Shown piece by piece: positions 8,790-17,415 of a stretch of DNA of 64,000 nucleotides. Each line of letters starts with the position of its first letter. Within the stretch, counting starts at the first letter, position 1. Under the pieces are notes generated by a model. It did not search any database and had not been told where the DNA came from. It was given only the letters and a program-made list of their open reading frames with translations. Source of the DNA: CBDFGN01 sp965247065 (GTDB lineage Bacteria > Bacteroidota > Bacteroidia > Cytophagales > Cyclobacteriaceae); NCBI GenBank assembly GCA_965247065.1, contig CBDFGN010000006.1:2232001-2296000 (forward strand), written 5' to 3'. The position numbers were made by a program, and so were the translations under genes.

Positions 8790-9797
8790 ATGAAGTATAA
8801 AGTATTTATTGGCGTAGATGTGTCTAAAGAGGTTCTGGATTTTGTAGTGATTGCTGAAGGCAAAAAGTTGTTCCACTTGCTGGTAAGTAACGATAAAAAA
8901 GGGATCAATCTGTTTTACAAAAGATTACTAAAAGAAGTAGAGACCGATCAGATCCACTGGTTATTATGTCTTGAGCATACGGGTATCTACTGTAACCCTT
9001 TATTGGAATTTGTGGTTGAAAAGAACATGGCAGTTTGGTTAGAAAACGCAGCAGTAATCAAAGCACACCATGCGTTGGAACGAGGTAAAAATGATGCTTT
9101 AGATGCCTTAAGAATTTCTGAGTATGCTTATGCTAAAAGGGATAAAGTAAGGCTGTGGGAAGCTCCCAGAGAGGTTGTCAATCAATTGAAATCTATGATC
9201 CGTCTCAGGAAAAGACTACTTACTTCCAAAAAGAGGCTACTTGATCCTCTACAGGAAGACAAGCAGTTTGGTAATAAACAATGGGCAAAGGAACATGATA
9301 AACTACTTCGACCTGTTACAGCCAAAATAGAAAAACAACTCAAAGAAGTGGAACAGAAAATCCAGCAGCTCATTGATGGGGACCATCATCTTAAACAACT
9401 TTATCAACTGATTACATCGGTAAGCGGAGTAGGGCAGATTGTAGCTATCAATACCCTGGTAGTCACTAACGAGTTTAAACAGATCACTGACCCAAAAAAG
9501 ATGGCCTGTCATTGCGGAGTAGCCCCTTTCCAATACGATTCAGGGAAAACGATTCGCAGCAGGGCCAGAGTGTCACACAGGGCAGACAAGTCGATGAAAG
9601 TACTACTACACTTGGCGGCTATGTCAGCCATCTCTGGTAAAGGAGAATTAAGAGATTATTACCTAAGAAAAGTAGAGGAAGGCAAGAATAAAATGGCTGT
9701 ACTTAATGCTGTAAGAAACAAAATCATCCACCGAGTATTTGCTTGTGTAAGAGAAAATAGGAAATATGAAAAAATTTATAAGCATGCCCTTGTTTAA
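8790..9797 (+). CDS. IS110 family transposase (DEDD recombinase)
   Basis: A 335-residue transposase. The N-terminal RuvC-like DEDD domain shows Asp in FIGVDVSKEVLDF, Glu in LEHTGIY and the Asp pair in GKNDALDALRISEYA. A coiled, charged middle (about residues 125-200) leads to the Transposase_20 domain with the helix-hairpin-helix SVSGVGQIVAINTLV and the nucleophile-serine region FQYDSGKTIRSRARVSHRADK. All expected motifs are present, so it appears intact. ATG at 8790 is chosen over an upstream in-frame TTG at 8757 because it starts MKYKVFIGVDVS, the usual start of the family, and leaves the candidate bridge RNA free. Confidence 0.92.
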   Translation: MKYKVFIGVDVSKEVLDFVVIAEGKKLFHLLVSNDKKGINLFYKRLLKEVETDQIHWLLCLEHTGIYCNPLLEFVVEKNMAVWLENAAVIKAHHALERGKNDALDALRISEYAYAKRDKVRLWEAPREVVNQLKSMIRLRKRLLTSKKRLLDPLQEDKQFGNKQWAKEHDKLLRPVTAKIEKQLKEVEQKIQQLIDGDHHLKQLYQLITSVSGVGQIVAINTLVVTNEFKQITDPKKMACHCGVAPFQYDSGKTIRSRARVSHRADKSMKVLLHLAAMSAISGKGELRDYYLRKVEEGKNKMAVLNAVRNKIIHRVFACVRENRKYEKIYKHALV

Positions 9798-9929
9798 TCC
9801 TTAGAAATCGCACGATGAAATCAGAACGATAATGATGGTATTAATAAGTACTGAACGCATTGTTAATTTTCTCTTAAATTATAGGACCAAGGTACATAAT
9901 TAATCAAAGCTATAAAGCTTAATCCGGCA

Positions 9930-10472
9930 ATGCACCTTACATATAGCCCAATGATACTTGAATCTAATCGATTGTATTTGCGCAGCCTAAATCCGAATGA
10001 CCTGGGCTATCTAATTAAATTGTACCAGGACCCAGCAGTGATGAAATACATTATGGATGGTCTACCAATAATTGATGTAGTCCAAATCAAATATGAACTG
10101 GCCAATCGAATAAAATATTATGAGCGCTTTCCCGGTTACGGTGTTTGGCCGGCTTGCACCAAGACCGATCACAGATTTATCGGATGGTTCGCGCTCAAAT
10201 ATCTGGACCAAACTGAGGAGGTGGAGGTTGGTTACAGATTGCTGAAGGATTACTGGGGATTGGGCTATGCCACTGAAATGACAAAGGAATTGATAAACTA
10301 TGGTTTCGATAATTTAGGTCTCTCCAAAATCGTGGGCGTAGCTCACCCAGACAACAGCTCTTCTCGTAAGGTTTTGGAAAAGGCTGGCTTGAAGTATCGG
10401 AAGAAGGCAAAATTTTATGGATGCGAGGTGGTCTACTATTCAATCAGTCGCTTGCGCACAGGTTTAGGGTGA
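9930..10472 (+). CDS. GNAT family N-acetyltransferase, RimJ/RimL-like
   Basis: A 180-residue acetyl-CoA-dependent N-acetyltransferase. The sequence opens with the typical ILESNRLYLRSLNPNDL of the RimJ/RimL type, has the substrate strand EVEVGYRLLKDYWGLGYATEM (acetyl-CoA pyrophosphate loop region), and ends with HPDNSSSRKVLEKAGL, the conserved motif B helix of the family. Relatives acetylate ribosomal proteins, antibiotics or small amines; this substrate is unknown. ATG at 9930 opens the frame and ATG at 9951 (MILESNRL) is an equally good start. It stands alone between the insertion sequence and a gene-poor stretch. Confidence 0.88.
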   Translation: MHLTYSPMILESNRLYLRSLNPNDLGYLIKLYQDPAVMKYIMDGLPIIDVVQIKYELANRIKYYERFPGYGVWPACTKTDHRFIGWFALKYLDQTEEVEVGYRLLKDYWGLGYATEMTKELINYGFDNLGLSKIVGVAHPDNSSSRKVLEKAGLKYRKKAKFYGCEVVYYSISRLRTGLG

Positions 10473-11145
10473 AGCTTCCAAGTTGGGTACATAAATCAGG
10501 ACTTTAGTTTCTACTGGATCCTCGGATTTTATTCTATAGCGCCGTTCATTTTCTCCAATGTTTCTTTGACGACGTAAATCCCAGATGGAACTGCTCTTCC
10601 GTACATCGACCCGCTAGAACATATCGTATAAGTGATTTTACTCCAGGTCACATGATGCACCATAATCGAGTCAAACCGCTGCTCGAGTTGGAAGGCATTG
10701 GTCGATAAAACCGTGCGCAGAATTGATAAACGACAATTCCGTTGAAGCCAAGGAGAGGGTCCCCCCAATACCGACGATAAGAATTACAACCCTATTCGAG
10801 CTTTGGACGGGTTGTAATCAACAACCAACTGCTTCCAGGATGGTTAGGCAAGAAAAGACCAGAGCGGTAACTAGTAGATAACCGGAAAATAATACATGGG
10901 GAAAAGGATCATATCGGGCTCAAAAGCGTGCTCAGTTGATGTGCTTTTGTTCTCGTAAACTCTTGCTGTGCAATTGATTCTCTTAGGAAACCGTTGAAAA
11001 CGGCTAGGATCAAGTGTCCAACCAGAAAAGAAAGGCAAATAGTTCAAGCTTCGTTTATTTGAATACTTTATTGGCCTGGGTACATAGGTCTATCTGGGTG
11101 ACATGATCGTCAATTATGGGCATGATCGCGGTCAAAACCAGCGTG
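10473..11145. other. Gene-poor stretch, no supported gene
   Basis: Only a 79-codon minus-strand frame (10529-10768) is open here; it has no recognisable family, no signal peptide and poor codon character. No tRNA-like, repeat or terminator structure was convincing. The stretch separates the acetyltransferase from the 3' end of the serine hydrolase. Confidence 0.5.
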
Positions 11146-13011
11146 TCAATAAGCCCATAGTCTGATCCCAATTATGCCCCAGGACACCAAATAGGCAGAA
11201 ATGATGCAGTAAGCAATGGATACCGAAAGGACATAATAGGTTAGAGCTCCAGAGCCACGCGTAATTAGGGACCTGATCATAAACGAAAGAGAAGTTACGG
11301 AAAATAAAGTGAACAGAACCGGCAGAAGGAAGATCATGAATGACTGAAATGTGAGGTTCCCTAGTTTTGCGAAAATTATTGACAAGCTATCCAACCCTTG
11401 AAGAGTAAACGGCAAAACTATCAAAGGAAAAAGGCATAATATGGGAGCCAGTTTGTGGGAGAGGCTGTGGCGGGAGTTTCGTTGGACAATCCACATAGCC
11501 ATCCAGCCCAAGGTGAACAGGAACGCGGAAACCAGAATCAGCAAGCAAATACCGGCGATAATGATTGGCAGATATGCCATCAACGGGCTGGTCTTGATCA
11601 GATTATTCCAAAACGGAAAAGAAGTAATTTGCGCTATGGTTTCCCCATCCTCTGTCTGAACAAAAGTGATCAAGGAAGAAAAACCTCCCAAACCTGTGAG
11701 GCGAAAAACATTCTGGGCTACTGGCACCAGTTCGGATGCAGCTTGAAACCAGGGCTTCAAAAACAGAGTCTCCCTCTCTTCGGTGATTTGGACTATTCCC
11801 AAAAGCCATTGAATCGACTGAGTGAGTTCTATCCGGGAATTAGCAACCCTATAGTAGCCTGGCACATCTGCCCAATGATTTATGTCTAAGGGGGGTTCTT
11901 CTTCAGCCACTCTGTTTTTGGTTAGGAACTCAATGGTTTTTTTGATGATTTCTAAACTAGGATTAAAAGCGCTTCCGTTAACCAGAGTCACGTACCCTAC
12001 ACCTAAATCCCGGTTATATCCATACTGAGCAAGGTATCCGTCCATCCCACCGCCATGACCGTTGAAGGTGAAACCCCGGTAGGTATGCGGATAATTCGCC
12101 AAACCATACCCCTCTGTTTGCGCAGCAGTGGCCGCAAAAGTAGTCGTGACGGTTTCCATTCTATCGATTGAGAATGGTGCCACCAAACGCACACTATCGA
12201 GAATTCCGTCGTTAAGCAACATTCTTACAAACGAGCCCATTTCGGTAGCATTCGAGTTAATACTTCCGGCCGGTCTCATGCCGACATGCCAGTAGTCGGC
12301 CTCCTGGCCGGTGGCCGAGTAGCCACTGGCCAAATGTGCGGCCAACCAGCTTGTAAGCCGAAACGAGCTATGGACCATGCCCAGAGGTCGAAAGATTCTC
12401 CGGTCCACAAATTCTTCAAAAGGCTCTCCCGTTGATCTTTCAATAACGTAAGCAACCAGTGGCGGACCCGAGTTGCAGTACTGCATGTGGGTGCCGGGAG
12501 GCCAGCGTGCGCTGCGTGATTTTGGATTGAAATCAATGGCCTGCTTAAGGCTCATATCTTTGCCATTAATAGCATACTCTGACAGGTGCCAGTCATCGAA
12601 ACCAGTGGTGTGTTCCATCAGGTGGGCCAGTCGAACCGGGTGAGTTTTCTCCCAGGGATTGTGGAAAACCACGTCTGGAGCCGCTTCTGACAATGTCTGA
12701 TTCAGATCCAGCTGACCACTCTCCTGGAGCATCAGCGCCGCAATGGCCACAAAGCTTTTGGTGATGGATCCTATCCTGAAATAGGTCGTGTCCGAAACCG
12801 GCTTTTGGCTTGCCTTGTTGGCCATCCCAAAATTGCCAATCCAAATAATGCTGTCGCGGTGAACCAGGGCAATTTGTCCTCCAGGAAGGTTTCCTTCCTG
12901 GAAGATGGAATCTATTTCGGTGCGAAAGATCTCGAGGTCCTCTGCATTTTGAGCCTGTGATGAGCCAGAAATCGAAATCGTCAATAGCAACCACAAGGTG
13001 TTTTTCGTCAT
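11146..13011 (-). CDS. Serine hydrolase, beta-lactamase/penicillin-binding-like, with C-terminal membrane domain
   Basis: A 621-residue exported protein of the class C beta-lactamase-related family. A signal peptide ends SGSSQAQN. The catalytic SxxK is in FRIGSITKSF (Ser about residue 82), the second motif YxN is in HMQYCNSGPPL, and the third is HGGGMDGY. Hydrolysis of D-Ala peptides or esters is typical; the substrate is unknown. After a beta-rich linker (about 370-470) there are at least four hydrophobic segments, starting near LMAYLPIIIAGICLLILVSAF, so the catalytic domain is tethered to the membrane. ATG at 13011 is chosen over the TTG at 13017. No partner gene is adjacent. Confidence 0.85.
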   Translation of the reverse strand: MTKNTLWLLLTISISGSSQAQNAEDLEIFRTEIDSIFQEGNLPGGQIALVHRDSIIWIGNFGMANKASQKPVSDTTYFRIGSITKSFVAIAALMLQESGQLDLNQTLSEAAPDVVFHNPWEKTHPVRLAHLMEHTTGFDDWHLSEYAINGKDMSLKQAIDFNPKSRSARWPPGTHMQYCNSGPPLVAYVIERSTGEPFEEFVDRRIFRPLGMVHSSFRLTSWLAAHLASGYSATGQEADYWHVGMRPAGSINSNATEMGSFVRMLLNDGILDSVRLVAPFSIDRMETVTTTFAATAAQTEGYGLANYPHTYRGFTFNGHGGGMDGYLAQYGYNRDLGVGYVTLVNGSAFNPSLEIIKKTIEFLTKNRVAEEEPPLDINHWADVPGYYRVANSRIELTQSIQWLLGIVQITEERETLFLKPWFQAASELVPVAQNVFRLTGLGGFSSLITFVQTEDGETIAQITSFPFWNNLIKTSPLMAYLPIIIAGICLLILVSAFLFTLGWMAMWIVQRNSRHSLSHKLAPILCLFPLIVLPFTLQGLDSLSIIFAKLGNLTFQSFMIFLLPVLFTLFSVTSLSFMIRSLITRGSGALTYYVLSVSIAYCIISAYLVSWGIIGIRLWAY

Positions 13012-13202
13012 TCTCAAATATAGGGCAGTGCTGATCCATGATCAAATTGATAGGGGTCAGTGGGGATAGAGGGATATCGCTCTTGGTCTTGGGGGTAAAC
13101 CACTTCAGCGAGCTTGTCGTGGAACCGGGACTCATCCCTGCTATATCTCAAACATAGCACCAATTTCTAACCGAGATGAATACTTAACATGCTTAAGTTT
13201 TT

Positions 13203-13374
13203 CTAGCAACAATAACAGTCTTGGATATCCCCCAATAATCAATGGACCTGGGCGATGTCCTCGCTCAGCGTAGCGCAATCCAGCTGAGGGATTTGCTCCA
13301 AAAATCACAGACTCTCTTTCAGCAACTCCAGCGCATCATCCTGTTTATCGTGATTCAGCAAGATATATGTTGGA
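13203..13374 (-). pseudogene. Possible remnant of a TPR-type protein
   Basis: On the minus strand one frame reads YILLNHDKQDDALELLKESL, stop, FLEQIPQLDCATLSEDIAQVH, stop, LLGDIQ. The spacing of Leu, Ala and Asp resembles a helical repeat protein broken by two TGA codons. The match is only a visual impression and could be chance. The rest of 13012-13703 holds no gene I can support. Confidence 0.22.
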
Positions 13375-13703
13375 TGGAACCAAAAACTTGATCAAAAACG
13401 TTGCTCTCCTCTTAGTCCTCTTCAAGCATGTGTAGTACTTATGGTATGTCCTTGCGTTCCGCTCAAACCAGACCGATGGCTTCATTTTTCTTTGCCACTT
13501 ACCTTCAGGTTTTTTTCCTTCCAAAAGCTTTAAAATATTTTTCCCAAACGGATTATTTTTGCAAACTGCTGCCAGTCGACTCCATTTTTCGTTTTCAACT
13601 CATTTTGAGACAGCTAAGGGAAGCGTGTCATAGGTATCGTTTAGGAGGTTGTTGAAAAATTTCCTCATATTTGATTAAGGTCAATGCTAAAATCAAAACC
13701 TTA

Positions 13704-14315
13704 ATGAAAAGATTTAGGTTAAGCCCCGGATGGTTCACTTCGGTAACGCTGGTATCTATTCTAGTAGCACTACAAAGTTGTTCAAGCGATGAAGGTTTAT
13801 CCAGTCGGACTGACATTACCGGGATGTGGACATTGGACAAGTTCAGCCTGGAATTAAAAGTAGATGAGAAGGATTTAGTAGAGTGGTATCAGGATGCGCT
13901 GGGGTTTTCTGAGCAAGATGCGTTAGTATTTACCGAATTAACCATGAGTCTTACAGATAATTACGCTACAGGCGGCAGAACTGAATTTAAGTTGGACAAG
14001 ACCTTTTCCACCACTGCCCCGGGCGATCATTATTTTATCATTTTTACTATCTTACCTGACAAAAGTCTCGGAGAAGAATTAAAAATTCCGGGTTTTCCAG
14101 TGGAAGGAACCTGGGATTTGAACCCTGATGGTAAGAAGTTAATCATTAACTCGAATTTGGGCGAGAAAACAATAGACCTCAGAGTATCTTCTTTAAATAC
14201 TAGCACCATGTTGTTAACCAGAACGGACATCCAATTGTTGGATCTCACGGGTGATGGGTTGGATCAAACAGTGAATACGACGATAACATACTCCTTCAGT
14301 ACAATTGAGAAATGA
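13704..14315 (+). CDS. Putative lipoprotein, lipocalin-like
   Basis: A 203-residue lipoprotein of unknown function. The N-terminus (MKRFRLSPGWFTSVTLVSILVA) is a signal peptide ending in the lipobox LQSC, with Cys followed by SSDEG. The body has the pattern of a lipocalin-like beta barrel common in Bacteroidota: an early ITGMWTLDKF strand, middle strands, then a VEGTWDLNPDGKKLII strand and terminal TTITYSFSTI. ATG at 13704 is chosen because it opens the signal peptide directly; the frame itself starts at 13671. It stands alone, with about 900 bases of gene-poor sequence downstream. Confidence 0.75.
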   Translation: MKRFRLSPGWFTSVTLVSILVALQSCSSDEGLSSRTDITGMWTLDKFSLELKVDEKDLVEWYQDALGFSEQDALVFTELTMSLTDNYATGGRTEFKLDKTFSTTAPGDHYFIIFTILPDKSLGEELKIPGFPVEGTWDLNPDGKKLIINSNLGEKTIDLRVSSLNTSTMLLTRTDIQLLDLTGDGLDQTVNTTITYSFSTIEK

Positions 14316-14425
14316 AAATCAAGCTTCGGATGGTTCACTCTCACTCCACCACTTCATTTTTTCTTAATACCAGCTTATCGTTCTGATCTTTTGTGAATTC
14401 AATTGAATAACCAGTACGGATCAAG

Positions 14426-14710
14426 TTGACGGAATGGGACCAAGGCAACTTCTCTACACAATTGAGGTCGCTACTCCTTGAGCACTTTTTTGGCTATATC
14501 AGCCGGTATCTCCAAATATCTGAGTCAACTTGCGGTCATAAGTGGCGCACCTACAATAGCTCACAAACCGTAGAATCGATCCGCAGCACAATTACGCACA
14601 CATTGTCCTCTTCTTTGGCGGAGAGAGGGATTAACTCCGTTGATCCCAAAGGGGGGGACCAGCAGGTTCGATTAATGTACGAAGCCTCTATCGGCGGCCG
14701 GGAAACTTAA
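14426..14710 (+). CDS. Doubtful ORF, perhaps a DUF4136-like C-terminal remnant
   Basis: This 94-codon frame has an ordinary-looking second half (TVESIRSTITHTLSSSLAERGINSVDPKGGDQ, here given in part, then LMYEASIGGRET) that recalls the C-terminal half of DUF4136 lipoproteins, in which a helix with ELAxRG is followed by a strand. The first half looks unlike protein and there is no signal peptide. It is either a remnant of a longer gene or chance. The rest of 14316-15272 shows no other supported gene. Confidence 0.22.
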   Translation: MTEWDQGNFSTQLRSLLLEHFFGYISRYLQISESTCGHKWRTYNSSQTVESIRSTITHTLSSSLAERGINSVDPKGGDQQVRLMYEASIGGRET

Positions 14711-15192
14711 ATATTTTCCGGAAGATCAATTGGAATAAAGATTAAATTCAAATCCACACATAAGATCTTAGATTCGGACCACATTTTCAACTTAGATTCA
14801 AACGCGATCGATCACCACTTCCCGTTATATAATCGACCCCTATGTTCCATTCTTCATCGAAATCGAATACCTTCCGACCATTTTGGTTAGGGATGAACTC
14901 TTACCTGGAATTTTAACCTGACTGCGGTCACTACATTTTGTCAAAAGAAAGGCAGACAATGTAACCGACCTGATCATAGCAGCTACGTCAAGGCTCGTTT
15001 TATTTGTGATGCTGATTGCGCCCGGCTTTGGTTTTACCCAAACCCGGTATTGAAGCTCGACAAATACCAAAAGTCACCCAAATCGTAGGATCAGAGTTGG
15101 TTGTCTTTTTTTCTTCGATTTGACCTGCTGAAAGCATTATCATTCGCCGAGAACTTCCAATATTATTAACGTCGGAGAACCGTGATCTATCG

Positions 15193-15220
15193 TTTGCACA
15201 CAACGGTCTTAGTAACTTTG
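15193..15220 (+). promoter_or_regulatory. Candidate Bacteroidota promoter for the SIMPL gene
   Basis: TTTG at 15193-15196 and TAACTTTG at 15213-15220 fit the -33 and -7 elements (TTTG and TAnnTTTG) of Bacteroidota sigma factors, although the 16-base spacer is shorter than the usual 19 or so. A start near 15227 would leave about 45 bases before ATG 15273. Confidence 0.35.
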
Positions 15221-15272
15221 GCCCTATTTGATTTATTTGTAGTATAGATTGAAACAAAAAATCAGACAAAAA

Positions 15273-16004
15273 ATGAAGAGCAATGACATTATTCTAGGGC
15301 TTATCTGGGGTACTCAGTTCTTCCTATTCATATTTCCATTAACTATTTCGCCCGTTCAAGCGCAGACCAACAGCCATTTGGAAATTAGGGGAGAATCTGA
15401 GCTGAAAGCAATACCCGACGAGGTAACCTGCCAGTTACGAAATCAGTTAGTTCGGAATGACTACGATGATGCCTTAAAAGCCTTAGACCGCCAGCTTAAG
15501 GAGGTGAAAAAGGTACTGGTCAAATTGAGTTTCCCGGAAGATCAGATCAAGACCAGGAGTTTCTCCATTGGCCCGAACCGGTTCTATCAACGGGGCGTTT
15601 CCAGGGACAGCGGGTTTGTGGCACGTCAGGATCTAGAGGTTACCTTCACATTCGATAGGGAAACGGTAGTGCAGCTTATTAATGAAATCTCAGATAGCAA
15701 GGCTAATCCCAGCTTATCGTTTGCTTTTGGTTTTACCCGGGCCAGGGAGCAAGAGCTTGAGGAACAACTCATAGTAGATGCTGTTGCCGATGCTTCCGAA
15801 AAGGCCAAGCTAATCGCGGCTTCAGCGGGAGTTGAATTAGGAAATGTTCGCCGGATCCAATACGACCCCACCCCTTCCAGACAACCTTACCAGGGGATAA
15901 TGGCTCAGCGAGTGGCCGAATCCGATGAGATGGACTTCGGCGGCTTCCAAATTCCGGAAATGGAACTTTCGCGCAATATCTTGATTGAGTGGTCTATCGA
16001 TTAG
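15273..16004 (+). CDS. SIMPL domain (DUF541) exported protein
   Basis: A 243-residue exported protein. The signal peptide (IILGLIWGTQFFLFIFP...) ends near PVQAQ. The body is a SIMPL/DUF541 domain: it starts LEIRGESELKAIPDEVTCQLRN, and has the IKTRSFSIGPNRFYQ strand and the ADASEKAKLIAASAGVELGNVRRIQY helix-strand typical of the family. SIMPL proteins are periplasmic or membrane proteins; the mouse founder interacts with a signalling kinase, but the bacterial role is unclear. ATG at 15273 is chosen over an upstream TTG at 15249. Confidence 0.85.
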   Translation: MKSNDIILGLIWGTQFFLFIFPLTISPVQAQTNSHLEIRGESELKAIPDEVTCQLRNQLVRNDYDDALKALDRQLKEVKKVLVKLSFPEDQIKTRSFSIGPNRFYQRGVSRDSGFVARQDLEVTFTFDRETVVQLINEISDSKANPSLSFAFGFTRAREQELEEQLIVDAVADASEKAKLIAASAGVELGNVRRIQYDPTPSRQPYQGIMAQRVAESDEMDFGGFQIPEMELSRNILIEWSID

Positions 16005-16042
16005 GCGGTTTGAGCATCAACCCCGATCTCTTCAACCTGACT

Positions 16043-16201
16043 TTATAAGTAAAGCCAATGGAGAACCAAAAAGAAGGCGTTAAGCAGAACAACACTTCCT
16101 ATCATGAGGTTACCGACACTACCTAACCAGCAAGATCCACAGTACGATCGGTATTCCTTAGTGTAATCTTTGTATATCTTGTATGGATGAGTCGTCTTCA
16201 T
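16043..16201 (-). CDS. Small 52-residue membrane protein with CxxC
   Basis: An ATG at 16201 opens a 52-codon frame: a polar, basic, Tyr-rich N-terminus (MKTTHPYKIYKDY), then YCGSCWLGSVGNL, and a membrane segment MIGSVVLLNAFFLVLHWLYL at the C-terminus. The amphipathic start plus continuous hydrophobic helix suggests a genuine tiny inner-membrane protein, and CGSC could be a thiol or metal site. It ends 38 bases from the end of the SIMPL gene, in a convergent arrangement. I do not recognise it. Confidence 0.42.
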   Translation of the reverse strand: MKTTHPYKIYKDYTKEYRSYCGSCWLGSVGNLMIGSVVLLNAFFLVLHWLYL

Positions 16202-16380
16202 ATAGGCCTGTCACGGAAAAGACAAATATACCAAATGTTGTTAACAATTACTTAACATTAAGGTAACAGTTTGATTAAATACCCGCTCATAGTGGGCGCA
16301 TGGCAATAGAGGATAGTGTTCTAATTCTTGAGAAAACAAAACCGAAAACAAAAAGCGGAACACCCAATTCCATCATTCTC

Positions 16381-17274
16381 TCATTTCTCCCGGGTAATGA
16401 ACACTACTCCTGACAAAACGATCATCGATGCAAGAATGGATTGTGTACTGAGCTCTTCATTGTTCAACCCCCAGCCCAGAAACATGGCAACTACCGGATT
16501 CACAAAGGCCGCTGTAGAAACTTTGGTAGGATCCACCTTTAGGAGCAAGTAATTAAAGGCCGAATAGGCCATTAGGGAGCCAAACAAGACCAGGTATATG
16601 AATGATGATACAGCTCGCTGGTTAATATTATGAGGAATGGTGGTTAAATCTTCCCCGGCTGTCAAACTCACTAATGCCAGAAAAACTCCGCCAGCCAACA
16701 TTTGAATAGAAGCATTCACCTTTTTAGATCTGGGCAAGGTTGAACGGCCCAGATACAATGCACCACAAGCCCAAGCCAACACCGCTATGGATATAGAAAT
16801 AAAGCCTTTGTAGGCTCCTGCCTGGGTGGTCAGCTCGCGTTGAGAAACGAGTAATACCAACCCGCTGATTCCAAGTGCCACCCCCAACCACTTCCGCCAA
16901 GTGGATTTGGTCGAAAACAGCATCCACGAAAGTATTGTCATAACCAGGGGCATAGCACCTACAATCAATGCGGCAATGCCCGTAGGAATATATTGAACGG
17001 ACCACATACCGGCCCCACTTCCTATTCCCAGAATCAGGATTCCAAAAATTACTGAATTTAAGACCTCGGTTACGGTGAGATCACGAAGTCCCGGGGTGCT
17101 GAAGGCCATTAAGATAATCCCCGCTGTTGTGAATCTTAACGCCGAAAAGAAGAAGGGAGGAAACGCGGTAAAAGCCCATGAGCTGGCTAGATAGGTCGAA
17201 CCCCAAATGAAATAGATTGCACCGAAGGATAGAATTATGATGTACTTTTCGGAAAGGTTGAAACCAGATCTCAA
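16381..17274 (-). CDS. EamA/DMT family transporter
   Basis: A membrane protein of up to 297 residues with about ten hydrophobic segments arranged as two EamA repeats: repeat one starts GAIYFIWGSTYLASSWAF and ends GVALGISGLVLLVS; repeat two starts FISISIAVLAWACGALYLGRS and ends ASMIVLSGVVFI. The PxxFFFSALRF motif after segment two and the ALIVGAMPLVMTILSW segment are typical. DMT proteins export small metabolites such as amino acids. No ATG is near the start; TTG at 17274 is the best available. It follows the his operon on the same strand with 21 bases to a tiny ORF and may be cotranscribed, which would suit an amino-acid exporter, but this is inference. Confidence 0.88.
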   Translation of the reverse strand: MRSGFNLSEKYIIILSFGAIYFIWGSTYLASSWAFTAFPPFFFSALRFTTAGIILMAFSTPGLRDLTVTEVLNSVIFGILILGIGSGAGMWSVQYIPTGIAALIVGAMPLVMTILSWMLFSTKSTWRKWLGVALGISGLVLLVSQRELTTQAGAYKGFISISIAVLAWACGALYLGRSTLPRSKKVNASIQMLAGGVFLALVSLTAGEDLTTIPHNINQRAVSSFIYLVLFGSLMAYSAFNYLLLKVDPTKVSTAAFVNPVVAMFLGWGLNNEELSTQSILASMIVLSGVVFITREK

Positions 17275-17294
17275 GGGCCAAGGACAATTATGAA

Positions 17295-17408
17295 TTATGG
17301 ATATGCATTGAGCATTTTGTCAACTGTGAGGTACATGAAATCTTTAGCCGCCATAATCTTCACCAACATTTGAGAAATCCCAAGCTTAAGGGCTAAGTAA
17401 TTAGACAT
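17295..17408 (-). CDS. Possible 37-residue ORF after hisIE
   Basis: An ATG at 17408, 7 bases after the hisIE stop, opens a 37-codon frame (MSNYLALKLG then ISQMLVKIMAAKDFMYLTVD). The tight spacing makes translational coupling possible, but there is no recognised family and the length is small. Chance is a real alternative. Confidence 0.25.
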   Translation of the reverse strand: MSNYLALKLGISQMLVKIMAAKDFMYLTVDKMLNAYP

Positions 17409-17415
17409 AGTGCGC

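Larger units (their letters stand above)
8648..9817 (+). mobile_element. IS110-type insertion sequence with 12-bp subterminal inverted repeats
   Basis: The element carries one IS110-family transposase gene flanked by the perfect inverted repeat catcgtgcgatt (8648-8659) and aatcgcacgatg (9806-9817). A second inverted pair lies just inside, ttaaacaag (8678-8686) and cttgtttaa (9789-9797). Subterminal inverted repeats are a feature of the IS1111 branch, so exact ends may lie a few bases outside those given. The left non-coding end is about 130 bases and structured, while the right one is very short. The element lies between the truncated glgX and an acetyltransferase gene and looks more A+T-rich than its neighbours. 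Confidence 0.75.

Noticed and set aside
10529..10768. 79-codon minus-strand ORF
   Set aside because: No homology pattern, basic and Cys-rich odd composition, and no ribosome-start context; likely chance.
14840..15269. Two overlapping minus-strand ORFs before the SIMPL gene
   Set aside because: Unlike protein, no family, and overlapping each other in different frames.
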